Positions 16,191-24,551 of a DNA stretch of 38,984 nt are shown in pieces. Source of the stretch: Salinibacillus xinjiangensis. GTDB lineage: Bacteria; Bacillota; Bacilli; Bacillales; Alkalibacillaceae. The stretch's first letter is position 1. Each line of letters starts with the position of its first letter. The notes under the pieces were generated by a model. That model was not told where the DNA came from, made no database searches, and saw nothing but the letters and a program-made list of their open reading frames with translations. The position numbers and the translations under genes are program-made. Where the stretch lies: the NCBI RefSeq assembly GCF_009649735.1, contig NZ_WJNH01000021.1:1-38984 (forward strand), read 5' to 3'.

Positions 16191-16257
16191 AGAAAACTTG
16201 GCTAGTGCCGAGCCGTATGGTACAGGCGATTGCCTAGTTGCACTTGTACTATCTACC
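16191..16257 (-). repeat. Dispersed repeat, long copy
   Basis: On the minus strand GGTAGATAGT, GTGCAACTAGGC, an internal segment with GCCTGTACC and GGCTCGGCA, and CTAGCCAAGTTTTCT occur in the same order as in the plus-strand copy at 11784-11824. It is in the rph upstream region. Confidence 0.6.
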
Positions 16258-16281
16258 TTAACTTAAATTCAGATAGTACAA
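16244..16281. other. 11-bp inverted repeat upstream of rph
   Basis: TTGTACTATCT (16244-16254) and AGATAGTACAA (16271-16281) form a perfect stem with a 16-nt loop. No T-run follows on the minus strand, so it does not look like a second terminator. It overlaps the start of the dispersed repeat and may be part of that element. Confidence 0.6.
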
Positions 16282-16284
16282 TAA

Positions 16285-16314
16285 AAAAGAGGCTGACATC
16301 ACAGCCTCTTAATA
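16285..16314 (-). terminator. Intrinsic terminator of gerM
   Basis: On the minus strand AAGAGGCTG pairs with CAGCCTCTT across a 6-nt loop, followed by TTTTTATTG. Confidence 0.9.
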
Positions 16315-16341
16315 ACATCCTTATTATATACCTTTTTACTA

Positions 16342-17451
16342 TTAAATACCACTTGGTTGAGAAATATCCTCTCTAGTTACAGGCTCTGAGAATACCTCAC
16401 CATTCTCATTAAATACCTGTTCTGTTCCTTCCACCTGAACCTGTACAGATTTCACATCCTCATGTTCTGTAAGTGAGAGGACAATTGAGTTTAACACTGT
16501 ATCTGAAATGGTTTTATTCTCCACATCATTAAAAATCGATTCATTAAATGTAATGGACAAAATACCATCCTCTATTTTTGGCTCTTCTGTAAGCTGTACT
16601 CCGTTTCGGAATACATCTAAAAGGCCGGAAAGCTCGTAGCTTGGTCCTTCGACGACTTTATTGATTACACTTTCATAAATATCCTCGCTTGCATCGATTG
16701 GAGTTGTAACTGGTACATAATAGTAATGTTCACTTTGCTGTGCAGGATAATACACCGTTACAGCCTGACTGTTCATTAAGTCGTTGACGTCCCCTACATG
16801 AAGATTTATTCCATCTGCTCTAGAAAAACCGTTTCCAATTGGAGTACCATTCACTGGCATAACATCCTGATCTACACCATCAATTCGAAGCTTAATACGC
16901 TCAACAGAATCAAATTGTGTAAGAGTGAATGTCATGGCCTGGATGACTTTTTGTTCATTTTCTGGTTGATAATCCTTGAACTCCTTAGATAAATCAACAA
17001 CTAAAGAGCCATCCTCTTGTAAATTCAGTCCATTTATATTTGTACCTGCTGGTAAAACAGCTTGAAAGCCATTAGGTAAAATGTTTGAAACAGGACCGTC
17101 CTTGACAAGATATTCTAGCGTTTGTTTTGCAACTTCTTTTGTTTCATCCATTGGCAGTGGTAATGTTTGAGAAACCACCATTCCATTCGGGTCTAGCAGA
17201 TAGAGTTCTCTATTAACTGTTTCGCTTGTCCCTTCTGAGCTCTCTTTGTCATTTTCTGTCTCTTTTGTCTCTTCCGTTGTAGCTTCCTCAACATTATTTG
17301 TATCTTCTCCAGTATTATCTAGATCATCAACTGTCTGAACGTTTTGAGGTGGATCCATTTCCTCTAACGATTGCTCCCCCTCGAAGCATCCTGAAAGTAG
17401 TACAATACTGGACATAAACGCAGGTAGTAACCATAGTGATCGCTTACGCAT
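16342..17451 (-). CDS. gerM: GerM, sporulation/germination lipoprotein
   Basis: Secreted lipoprotein of 369 residues required for normal sporulation and germination in B. subtilis. It has a signal peptide with lipobox (IVLLSGC, Cys near residue 22), a low-complexity acidic linker rich in Glu and Thr (residues 30-80), and two GerMN domains (about residues 85-215 and 225-350). Each has the VVDLSKEF or ITFNESIF type strand and ends in a VERIKLRIDG or VKSVQVQVEG strand. The ATG follows GGGAGGG. It has its own terminator and lies between racE and rph. Confidence 0.93.
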   Translation of the reverse strand: MRKRSLWLLPAFMSSIVLLSGCFEGEQSLEEMDPPQNVQTVDDLDNTGEDTNNVEEATTEETKETENDKESSEGTSETVNRELYLLDPNGMVVSQTLPLPMDETKEVAKQTLEYLVKDGPVSNILPNGFQAVLPAGTNINGLNLQEDGSLVVDLSKEFKDYQPENEQKVIQAMTFTLTQFDSVERIKLRIDGVDQDVMPVNGTPIGNGFSRADGINLHVGDVNDLMNSQAVTVYYPAQQSEHYYYVPVTTPIDASEDIYESVINKVVEGPSYELSGLLDVFRNGVQLTEEPKIEDGILSITFNESIFNDVENKTISDTVLNSIVLSLTEHEDVKSVQVQVEGTEQVFNENGEVFSEPVTREDISQPSGI

Positions 17452-17518
17452 GCATATTCCCTCCCATGATGGTTTGTACTACTATTTATACGAGCTATTT
17501 TTAAATTTAGACCAAATA

Positions 17519-17560
17519 AATAGAAAGCTTTCACTATTTTTTTAGTGAAAGCTTTCTATT
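17519..17560. terminator. Strong hairpin terminator after racE
   Basis: A nearly perfect palindrome at 17521-17558: TAGAAAGCTTTCACTA pairs with its complement across a 6-nt A/T loop. It directly follows the racE stop on the minus strand and ends in TATTTATTT. Confidence 0.85.
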
Positions 17561-18353
17561 AAAGGGATATATTTTTTACATGTCTTAATGGATATCCGAA
17601 CCAAATATTTGCAACCTGTTCAAAAAGGCTTAAATTTCCTGTTGTATAAAACTTATGCTCAGGTATTCGGTTTCCATGGTAATGGAGATTATGATACGAA
17701 AGAATGGTACTGACCTCTCTAGCCGTTTCATCACCTGAAGAAATCACCGACACATGCTCTCCAACCACTCTTTGAATAACTGGTCTTAACAATGGGTAGT
17801 GAGTACATCCGAGGATTAGGGTATCTATTTTTGTGTCTAGTAAGGGTACTAGAGAATCCCTTACAACGTTTTCTGTATATTCACCGTCTAACATACCATT
17901 CTCCACTAAAGGAACAAAAGGAGGACATGCCAAGCTGTAAATATCAAGTGACGAGTTAATTTGTTTCAGTATATTTGGGTAAGCCCTACTCTCAACCGTG
18001 CCAATCGTACCTATTACCCCAATCGACAAATTGTTAGTCGCCTTAATAGCAGCTCGTGCCCCAGGCTGAATAACGCCAATGACAGGTACTGGTAGTTTTT
18101 CCTGAAGTTCCTTTAAAACAAATGCAGTTGCTGTATTGCAAGCAACAACCAACATTTTTATTTGGAATCTACTTAAATAATGAACCATTTCCCAAGTATA
18201 CTTTTTAACTTCTTCCTCTGGTCTTGGACCATAAGGACATCGTAACGTATCTCCTATATATATAATTTCCTCTTTAGGCAATTGGCGCATAAGCTCTTTC
18301 GCTACTGTTAATCCGCCAACACCTGAATCAATAACACCTATTGGTTGTTTCAC
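17559..18353 (-). CDS. racE: Glutamate racemase
   Basis: Cofactor-independent enzyme making D-glutamate for peptidoglycan (264 residues). The two catalytic cysteines are in ACNTATAFV near residue 73 and LGCTHYPLL near 184; [12 protein letters not shown] near 6 and CPYGPRP near 39 complete the family pattern. The start is GTG, with GAAAGGCG about 10 nt upstream. It is 25 bp downstream of ysmB and the two probably share a transcript. In B. subtilis the gene here is racE (murI family). Confidence 0.95.
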   Translation of the reverse strand: MKQPIGVIDSGVGGLTVAKELMRQLPKEEIIYIGDTLRCPYGPRPEEEVKKYTWEMVHYLSRFQIKMLVVACNTATAFVLKELQEKLPVPVIGVIQPGARAAIKATNNLSIGVIGTIGTVESRAYPNILKQINSSLDIYSLACPPFVPLVENGMLDGEYTENVVRDSLVPLLDTKIDTLILGCTHYPLLRPVIQRVVGEHVSVISSGDETAREVSTILSYHNLHYHGNRIPEHKFYTTGNLSLFEQVANIWFGYPLRHVKNISL

Positions 18354-18378
18354 GTCATGAACGCCTTTCTATTTTGGT

Positions 18379-18846
18379 TTAGTTTCTGAGTTGATGACTA
18401 GACATTTCTTTGTTCAGTTGATTGAGCACTTCATTTAAGGATTGAACCTGGTCATCTGAAAAGCTTTCTAATACCTCTTGTAGGTATTGTTGGCGCTTTT
18501 CAATTACTTCATCAATGATAATCTCGCCTTTTTCTAGTAAGTGAATACGGACAACACGACGATCCTCTTGATCTCGTACACGTTTTACTAATTCATTCTT
18601 TTCTAATCGGTCGACCAAGTCCGTAGTAGTGCTGAAGGCTAAATAAAGTTTTTTAGATAACTCACCAATGGTTAAATCTCCTTCTTCTAATAACCATTGT
18701 AATGCAATAAATTGTGGAGGTGTGACTGGATAATGGGTTAAAATTTCCCGCCCTTTTTGTTTAATAATATGGGCAATCACTCGTAAATTTTTTTCCACAT
18801 TTGAAATTAGTTCTCTGTCGAACAACTGCAGCACTTCCCATCCCAA
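18379..18846 (-). CDS. ysmB: MarR-family transcriptional regulator (YsmB)
   Basis: Winged-helix regulator of up to 155 residues. The recognition region LTIGELSKKLYLAFSTTTDLVDRLEKNELVKR near residues 65-95 and the wing RDQEDRRVVRIHLLEKG that follows are clear. Target genes are unknown. The start is uncertain: the ATG at 18846 lacks a well-spaced ribosome site, and the B. subtilis protein starts near QQLF, which would match a GTG at 18834. The TIR-bounded repeat element lies about 115 bp upstream and may have replaced its original promoter or terminator surroundings. Confidence 0.88.
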   Translation of the reverse strand: MGWEVLQLFDRELISNVEKNLRVIAHIIKQKGREILTHYPVTPPQFIALQWLLEEGDLTIGELSKKLYLAFSTTTDLVDRLEKNELVKRVRDQEDRRVVRIHLLEKGEIIIDEVIEKRQQYLQEVLESFSDDQVQSLNEVLNQLNKEMSSHQLRN

Positions 18847-18963
18847 TTGTTAGTGTCTAATGTCTATTTTTAATCTTTTTTGCGAAAATATCAAGTTAAG
18901 TTTATGTAATATTTTTAGATTTGTTTTTAAAGGCTGTTTTCGTAAACGTTGTTGCCTTTTATA

Positions 18964-19558
18964 TTAAAAAGTAGACAGAAAATGCGACGTAAATTTAGAT
19001 TCGTTCTGTACTGAATAATATGAGTGCATGCATACCGTTCCGGCAGAATACTTCGCTTTCCATGGGCACGGCCTCAGCCTCCTCGGAAGCCCAGACCGCT
19101 TCCTGCGGGGTCTTCACCACGCTTCCTCCATAGGAGTCTCCGTATTCTGCCTCCACTGTTAAAGTGCTCTGATGTATGCATAGTTAAAAAGCTTTTGATT
19201 AACAATAGTTCACTACAAAATAAACGAATGAGCCACTGTTTATAGTAGAGGAAATACACGGAGACTCCTGGTCGGTTAAAAACGGCCACGTCCAGTGGCA
19301 GAGCACCGACACTTGGACGTCCTGTTCTTCGTGGGAGCAAAGAGACAGGTGAGACCCCGCAAGCGCAGCGAGGAGGCTCACCGCTCGCCCGCGGCAAAGA
19401 AGACACTATGAAAACGACCAAAGGGAGTTTGAAAAGATGTCGCATTTGTGCCCTTGGGTGAAAGCGAAGTGTATTTCCGTAGCGACAGTTTTGCACTCAT
19501 CAGATTGATATTTGGAAACAAGTCCTGCTGAAGTTACGTCGCATTTTATATCTTTTTA
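18964..19558. mobile_element. TIR-bounded non-coding element (MITE-like), about 595 bp
   Basis: Left end 18964-18992 and right end 19534-19558 are inverted repeats sharing AATGCGACGTAA and a TAAAAAG outer part. Inside, GC-rich sequence contrasts with the AT-rich surroundings. The left and right halves are related to each other in opposite orientation (GAGTGCA, CGCTTTC, GGCTGAGG or GGCTCACC, GACCCCGCA, GGAGACTCC blocks). No transposase gene is present; the short ORFs here are not credible. A second copy begins at 38843 with the same end sequence. It separates gerE from ysmB, which are adjacent in B. subtilis. No target-site duplication was evident by eye. Confidence 0.75.
19288..19320. other. 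Hairpin inside the TIR element
   Basis: ACGTCCAGTG (19288-19297) pairs with CACTTGGACGT (19310-19320) with one bulge. It lies between the two inverted halves of the element. Confidence 0.5.
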
Positions 19559-19593
19559 GACATTAACAACATTATCTTAGAAAAAAGCGTATT

Positions 19594-19637
19594 TAAAAAA
19601 GCAGAGGCTGTGTCCAAGAATCCCTGGAACAGCCTCC
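19594..19637 (-). terminator. Intrinsic terminator of gerE
   Basis: On the minus strand GAGGCTGTTCCA pairs with TGGACACAGCCTC (small internal bulge) and is followed by TGCTTTTTT. Confidence 0.85.
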
Positions 19638-19641
19638 GATT

Positions 19642-19866
19642 TTAAAGCTTTAACTCCCCCATGCGCAGGAGTTCAACAACAGCCTGTGAACGCCCCTTAA
19701 CACCAAGTTTTTGCATTGCATTCGAGATGTGATTTCGCACCGTCTTCTCTGATATAAATAACTCCTCAGCAATTTCTTTTGTAGTTCGATCTTGGACCAG
19801 CAATTCAAAAACTTCTTTTTCCCGTTTCGTTAGTAGCTGCTTCGGTTTATAGTCTTTATCATTCAA
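19642..19866 (-). CDS. gerE: Spore-coat transcription factor GerE
   Basis: LuxR-type helix-turn-helix regulator acting late in the mother cell with sigma-K to switch spore-coat genes. The frame can be extended upstream to 103 residues, but the TTG at 19866, with AAGGAGGGG 7 nt before it, gives exactly the 74 residues of B. subtilis GerE. The body LLTKREKEVFELLVQD, then TKEIAEELFISEKTVRNHI, then KLGVKGRSQAVVELLRMGE is nearly identical to it. A sigma-K-like promoter precedes it. In B. subtilis ysmB follows directly; here a repeat element intervenes. Confidence 0.95.
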   Translation of the reverse strand: MNDKDYKPKQLLTKREKEVFELLVQDRTTKEIAEELFISEKTVRNHISNAMQKLGVKGRSQAVVELLRMGELKL

Positions 19867-19928
19867 TCGGGAACCCCTCCTTGCTGTTACTTGAGCCACA
19901 AGGACCAAGGGGAATAATTTAGTCATAG

Positions 19929-19956
19929 TATAGTATGTATATTCATGTTGCACCGT
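19929..19956 (-). promoter_or_regulatory. Candidate sigma-K promoter of gerE
   Basis: On the minus strand AC (19955-19956), 17-nt spacer, and CATACTATA (19929-19937), a perfect CATAnnnTA -10. The start would fall about 55 nt before the TTG codon. gerE is sigma-K dependent in B. subtilis. Confidence 0.65.
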
Positions 19957-20031
19957 TCCCTATAAAAGTTGAAAAACGGAAATTCGGAGGAAAAAATAAG
20001 CTTTCGTCTATAACTGTCAGGTCTTCTTTTC

Positions 20032-20490
20032 TTACAGTAAACCTTTTTCTGTAAATATCTGCTTTTGCCGATCATCAAAAGGGATTGGTTTTCCTGTATT
20101 TGGATCTATATGTACGAGGCGGCCACGACCAGTTACACAGATTTCTTCTTTTTGATTCACTCCTAGATAGTGAATATCCAAGGAGGTTCTGCCCACTTGG
20201 TTCGTTTTTACGTATAGCTTTAAACGATCCTCGAAAAATATCTGCCGGTGATAATCACACTGTAAGTCAGCAACGACAGGAATACCTTGACTGCCATCTT
20301 CCTTAAAATCTCGAAAAAGACCAATATGCTCCAAATAAGCAATTCGCGCTTCTTCAAAGTAAATAAAGGGAGAAATATTATTTACATGTCCAAACATATC
20401 TGTTTCTGAGAACCTGATCTTAACAGGAATATAAAAGGTGAATCCGTCTATCCATGCTTCAACATCTTCCACATAGTTAACTTTTTTCAT
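20032..20490 (-). CDS. ysmA: Acyl-CoA thioesterase, hotdog fold (YsmA)
   Basis: Single 4HBT-type hotdog domain, 152 residues. The signature FSETDMFGHVNNISPFIYFEEAR near residue 27 contains the Asp and His-Val-Asn pattern of 4-hydroxybenzoyl-CoA thioesterase-like enzymes. Such proteins hydrolyse acyl-CoA thioesters; the specific substrate is unknown. ATG with GGGAGGG 7 nt upstream. It lies between gerE and sdhB as in B. subtilis. Confidence 0.9.
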   Translation of the reverse strand: MKKVNYVEDVEAWIDGFTFYIPVKIRFSETDMFGHVNNISPFIYFEEARIAYLEHIGLFRDFKEDGSQGIPVVADLQCDYHRQIFFEDRLKLYVKTNQVGRTSLDIHYLGVNQKEEICVTGRGRLVHIDPNTGKPIPFDDRQKQIFTEKGLL

Positions 20491-20512
20491 GACACTCCCT
20501 CCCTAATAGGAA

Positions 20513-20541
20513 GGTGAGCCCCTTCTTAGAAGAGGCTCACC
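20513..20541 (-). terminator. Hairpin between sdhB and ysmA
   Basis: GGTGAGCCCCTTCT and AGAAGAGGCTCACC are nearly perfectly complementary with a tiny loop. The T-tail is poor on the minus strand, so it may be a terminator or an RNA-processing or stabilising structure at the 3' end of sdhCAB. Confidence 0.6.
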
Positions 20542-20554
20542 CTTTAGTCTAAAC

Positions 20555-21319
20555 TTAATTGTTATAGTCACTTCCGAAAAAGTTCTTGAATGATTGTAAT
20601 GTTGCTTCACGATTCAATGCTGCAATTGAAGTCGTAAGTGGAATCCCTTTCGGACATGATTGGACACAGTTTTGTGACATCCCACAGTTAGCAAGGCCAC
20701 CATCACCCATAATGGTTTCCATACGCTCGTTCTTATGGTATTCACCTGTTGGATGAGAATTGAACAAACGTACCTGTGATAAAGGTGCAGGTCCAATGTA
20801 ATTTGATTTGCTGTTAACGTTAGGACATGCCTCTAAACAAACACCACATGTCATACACTTTGATAATTCATAAGCCCACTGTCTCTTGCTTTCTGCCATA
20901 CGAGGTCCAGGTCCTAAATCATATGTTCCATCAATAGGAATCCAAGCCTTTACCTTCTTCAATGAATCAAACATTCTGCTTCGGTCTACAGCTAAATCAC
21001 GTACAATCGGGAATGTCTTCATTGGAGCAAGGCGAACCGGCTGTTCAAGTTGATCCACTAATGCTGAGCAAGCTTGTTGTGGCTTCCCATTAATGACCAT
21101 AGAACAGGCACCACAAACTTCCTCTAAACATCCCATTTCCCAAAATACCGGTGTTGTCTTTTCCCCTTTGGCATTTACAGGATTACGACGAATTTCCATT
21201 AAGGCAGAAATTACGTTCATATTTTTACGATAAGGAATTTCGAATTCCTCATCAAAAGGTTGTGCATCGGGGCCATTTTGACGAGTTATAATCACTTTAA
21301 TTGTCTTTGACTCACTCAT
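20555..21319 (-). CDS. sdhB: Succinate dehydrogenase iron-sulfur subunit
   Basis: Electron-transfer subunit of complex II (254 residues). Cysteine clusters are visible for [2Fe-2S] (CLEEVCGACSMVINGKPQQAC near residue 64), [4Fe-4S] (CMTCGVCLEACPN near 155) and [3Fe-4S] (CGMSQNCVQSCPKGIP near 212). It passes electrons from the SdhA flavin to the SdhC quinone site. It is 23 bp from sdhA and last in sdhCAB. Confidence 0.97.
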   Translation of the reverse strand: MSESKTIKVIITRQNGPDAQPFDEEFEIPYRKNMNVISALMEIRRNPVNAKGEKTTPVFWEMGCLEEVCGACSMVINGKPQQACSALVDQLEQPVRLAPMKTFPIVRDLAVDRSRMFDSLKKVKAWIPIDGTYDLGPGPRMAESKRQWAYELSKCMTCGVCLEACPNVNSKSNYIGPAPLSQVRLFNSHPTGEYHKNERMETIMGDGGLANCGMSQNCVQSCPKGIPLTTSIAALNREATLQSFKNFFGSDYNN

Positions 21320-21342
21320 GTTTCATCCTCCCCCTTTATCTA

Positions 21343-23097
21343 TTAATGTTTTGTTGTATAGTCTCTTTTTCTAGGCTTGATATAAGAAGTGTCAACATCT
21401 TCATAGTAGATTTCAGGCTCACTCTTATCTCCCGTAAATTTCGCCATCGTTGTCTTCAAGAACTCCTCATCATTACGCTCTGGAAACTCTGGCTTATAGT
21501 GAGCTCCACGGCTCTCATTACGGTTGTAAGCACCAAGAGTAATTACTCTAGCTAATTGAAGCATATTCTTAAGCTGACGAGTAAACATAGCTCCTTGGTT
21601 ACTCCAACGAGACGTATCATTAATATTGATATTTTCATATCGCTCTAAAAGCTCTTGAATTTTTTCATCCGTTTGTAATAACTTCTTGTTATCACGAACA
21701 ACGGTTACATTGTCTGTCATCCATTCCCCTAGCTCTTTATGGATTTGATAAGCATTTTCATCACCGCTATTCATACCCATAATCTTCTCGAATTTGTCTT
21801 CTTCTTCTTTAATCTTTTGATCAAACAACTGAGAAGGTACATCTTCAACAGACTTTTCTAATCCCTCAATATATTCAACAGCGTTTGGTCCGGCAACCAT
21901 ACCACCATAAATAGAAGATAATAGAGAGTTCGCTCCAAGACGGTTTGCACCATGCTGTGTAAAGTCACACTCACCAGCAGCAAACACACCAGGAATATTA
22001 GTCATTTGGTTATTGTCAACCCATAGGCCACCCATTGAATAGTGTACGGCTGGGAAGATTTTCATCGGAACTTTACGAGGGTCATCCCCAACGAATTTTT
22101 CATAAATCTCGATAATTCCACCGAGTTTTACGTCAAGTTCCTTAGGATCTTTATGAGAAAGATCTAGGTATACCATGTTTTCCCCATTAATACCTAGTTT
22201 TTGGTTTACACAGACATCAAAGATTTCACGTGTTGCAATATCACGTGGAACAAGGTTACCATATGCAGGATATTTCTCCTCTAGGAAATACCATGGCTTA
22301 CCATCTTTATATGTCCAAACACGTCCACCTTCACCACGAGCTGATTCACTCATTAAACGTAGCTTATCATCACCAGGAATGGCTGTTGGGTGAATTTGGA
22401 TAAACTCTCCGTTCGAGTAAATTGCACCTTGTTGATAAAGAGCAGATGCAGCTGAACCTGTATTTATAACTGAGTTGGTAGACTTACCAAAGATAATACC
22501 AGGACCACCAGTTGCCATGATCACTGCATCACCTTTGAAAGCACGGATTTCGTGTGAGTGTAGGTCTTGACCCATAACTCCACGACCGACACCTTCATCA
22601 TCAACAATAGCTGAAAGGAATTCCCAGTTTTCATACTTCGTTACTAGACCATTGACTTCATGGCGACGAACTTGCTCATCAAGTGCATATAATAGCTGTT
22701 GACCTGTAGTTGCACCAGCAAATGCAGTACGATGATGTTGAGTTCCACCAAAACGACGGAAGTCTAATAATCCTTCTGGTGTACGGTTAAACATTACTCC
22801 CATACGGTCAAACATATGAATAATACCAGGTGCAGCCTCACACATCTTTTTAACATGTTCTTGGTTTGCTAAGAAGTCTCCGCCATAAACGGTATCATCA
22901 AAGTGAATCCAAGGAGAGTCCCCCTCCCCTTTTGTATCAACCGCACCATTAATTCCACCTTGTGCACATACAGAGTGGGAGCGTTTAACAGGTACAAGTG
23001 AAAGTAGATCAACATGCACGCCTGCTTCTGCTGCTTTAATTGTTGCCATTAGTCCAGCTAATCCTCCACCAACAACAACGATGTTGCGATTACTCAT
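21343..23097 (-). CDS. sdhA: Succinate dehydrogenase flavoprotein subunit
   Basis: Catalytic subunit oxidising succinate to fumarate (584 residues). FAD-binding GGGLAGLMATI is at the N-terminus, the flavin-attachment region is SHSVCAQGGINGAV near residue 40, the active site is HPTAIPGDDKLRLMSESARGEGG near 237, and RLGANSLLSSIYGG lies near 390. Length and motifs match the Bacillus enzyme. Peripheral on the inner face of the membrane, bound to SdhC through SdhB. Confidence 0.98.
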   Translation of the reverse strand: MSNRNIVVVGGGLAGLMATIKAAEAGVHVDLLSLVPVKRSHSVCAQGGINGAVDTKGEGDSPWIHFDDTVYGGDFLANQEHVKKMCEAAPGIIHMFDRMGVMFNRTPEGLLDFRRFGGTQHHRTAFAGATTGQQLLYALDEQVRRHEVNGLVTKYENWEFLSAIVDDEGVGRGVMGQDLHSHEIRAFKGDAVIMATGGPGIIFGKSTNSVINTGSAASALYQQGAIYSNGEFIQIHPTAIPGDDKLRLMSESARGEGGRVWTYKDGKPWYFLEEKYPAYGNLVPRDIATREIFDVCVNQKLGINGENMVYLDLSHKDPKELDVKLGGIIEIYEKFVGDDPRKVPMKIFPAVHYSMGGLWVDNNQMTNIPGVFAAGECDFTQHGANRLGANSLLSSIYGGMVAGPNAVEYIEGLEKSVEDVPSQLFDQKIKEEEDKFEKIMGMNSGDENAYQIHKELGEWMTDNVTVVRDNKKLLQTDEKIQELLERYENININDTSRWSNQGAMFTRQLKNMLQLARVITLGAYNRNESRGAHYKPEFPERNDEEFLKTTMAKFTGDKSEPEIYYEDVDTSYIKPRKRDYTTKH

Positions 23098-23144
23098 AAT
23101 TCATTCACTCCCTTGTTCTATTTAATGTTCCTTATTTTTTATAA

Positions 23145-23759
23145 CTAGCTAACAAAAGCGAAAATTGTACTTACCCCGACATAGGATAAACCTATAAAAA
23201 TGAGCATTGTAACGTATGTAACAATACGCTGTGAACGTGGCGTAATGGTTAGTCCCCAGCTAACTAGGAAAGACCATAGACCATTTGCGAAGTGGAATAT
23301 TGTTGAAACAACACCCACAATATAGAACCAGAACATAAACGGACTACTTAAAATGGTAGCCATCATATCAAAGTTTACTTCGGTACCATAGAAAAGGTTT
23401 GCAAGTCTTGTCTCCCAGACATGCCAAACAACGAAAATTAGTGTAATAATTCCTGTTATTCGTTGTAAATAGAACATCCAGTTACGAAAATATCCATATC
23501 TACCTACATTGTTCTTTGCAGTAAATGCAATGTAAACGCCGTAAATAGCATGGAATAGTAGCGGAAGGAAAATTACAAAGATTTCAAGAAAATAACGGAA
23601 AGGCAGGTTTTCCATAAATTCTGCTGCCCGGTTAAATGATTCTGCACCATTTCGTGCAAATTGGTTCACAACTAAGTGCTGAATCAAAAAGATTCCAATT
23701 GGGATTACCCCTAATAAAGAATGTAGTCTTCGATTAAAAAATTCGCGGTTATTTGCCAT
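23145..23759 (-). CDS. sdhC: Succinate dehydrogenase cytochrome b558 subunit
   Basis: Integral membrane anchor (204 residues) with five predicted transmembrane helices, the single-subunit di-heme type used by Bacillus to reduce menaquinone. Conserved histidines in helices (LIQHLVVN, FHAIYG, VWHVWET, FHFANGLW) are candidate heme ligands. Its ribosome site GAGGGGGG is unusually G-rich. It is the first gene of sdhCAB, behind a leader of about 130 nt. Confidence 0.95.
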   Translation of the reverse strand: MANNREFFNRRLHSLLGVIPIGIFLIQHLVVNQFARNGAESFNRAAEFMENLPFRYFLEIFVIFLPLLFHAIYGVYIAFTAKNNVGRYGYFRNWMFYLQRITGIITLIFVVWHVWETRLANLFYGTEVNFDMMATILSSPFMFWFYIVGVVSTIFHFANGLWSFLVSWGLTITPRSQRIVTYVTMLIFIGLSYVGVSTIFAFVS

Positions 23760-23802
23760 CTTAACCCCCCTCAGTTGATGTAAATAATATTAGGATACTA
23801 AA

Positions 23803-23817
23803 ATAAAGCGCTTTTAT
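23803..23817. promoter_or_regulatory. Possible CcpA (cre) site in the sdh leader
   Basis: ATAAAGCGCTTTTAT is a near-palindrome resembling a cre box (TGAAAGCGCTTTCA core). It lies downstream of the predicted sdh promoter, a position where CcpA can block elongation. Resemblance only. Confidence 0.35.
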
Positions 23818-23894
23818 TTCCCAAAAAACAAGCACATTTTTTGGAATAATCCCCCTTCTCGCCCAAAAAGAAAAATCATTTCATAACATTTAAT

Positions 23895-23923
23895 ATTGTA
23901 CCCCTACCCATCAGTAGCGTCAA
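23895..23923 (-). promoter_or_regulatory. Sigma-A promoter of sdhCAB
   Basis: On the minus strand TTGACG (23918-23923), 17-nt spacer, TACAAT (23895-23900). The remaining part of the 334-bp sdhC-yslB gap holds the yslB upstream region, where no consensus promoter was picked out with confidence. Confidence 0.7.
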
Positions 23924-24093
23924 GGAAACTTAAAACCGAAAGTCTAACTTCTTCAAAAAATCTACAAAATTCAATTAGCTTTACTGGAAAACATGGAAAT
24001 AAATGTCTAAAAACATTTTTTTAGTTCGAATTACAAGATAATGTAAGTATTGCAATATACATCAATCCCTATGATAATAGTAGAGAGAAAGGA

Positions 24094-24540
24094 ATGAGCA
24101 CAGTGGGAAAAGAGAAGACATTACTCCAAAATGAAGAGATTAAAAATATCCAAATACCTGCATTTGGGTATGAATTAATCAAACAACTAACATTACCTGA
24201 AATCTTAGGTGATGACGTAAACTTTGTTCAATATTATTTAGGGAAGAGTTTGGCTAGAAAATGCCCTGTAAACGATATGGAAGAGCTACAATCCTTTTTT
24301 CAGCAGGCTGGCTTTGGTGACCTTACTTTAATCAAGGAAAAAGGAAAAGAGCTCGTATTTCAACTACAAAGCCCTCTGATCACGGAGCGCTTTTCCTATA
24401 AAGAAGATGTTTCCTACCGACTTGAAGCAGGTTTTATTGCAGAGCAACTATCACATATTTACCAGGATGCCATTGAGTGTATGGATGAAACCAACAAACG
24501 ACATAAGAACGTGACTTTTTTCGCTGTTACCTCACTCTAA
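24094..24540 (+). CDS. yslB: YslB family protein (DUF2507)
   Basis: Soluble protein of 148 residues, the same length as B. subtilis YslB. Shared features include the central YYLGKSLARKCP and the C-terminal LEAGFIAEQLSHIYQ. Related to the V4R/NO-binding-like fold in annotation, but no function is established. The ATG is immediately after GAAAGGA with no spacing; the GTG at 24103 is better spaced (9 nt) and may be the true start. It is divergent from sdhC. In B. subtilis lysC follows; here uvrC follows convergently. Confidence 0.85.
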   Translation: MSTVGKEKTLLQNEEIKNIQIPAFGYELIKQLTLPEILGDDVNFVQYYLGKSLARKCPVNDMEELQSFFQQAGFGDLTLIKEKGKELVFQLQSPLITERFSYKEDVSYRLEAGFIAEQLSHIYQDAIECMDETNKRHKNVTFFAVTSL

Positions 24541-24551
24541 AACAACAGAAA

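Noticed and set aside
19024-19496. ORFs inside the repeat element on both strands
   Set aside because: Arg- and Pro-rich translations of GC-rich repeat DNA with no family resemblance; the repeat structure explains the open frames.
19867-19953. N-terminal extension of GerE to 103 residues
   Set aside because: The extension covers the sigma-K promoter and ribosome site; the TTG start gives the exact B. subtilis length.
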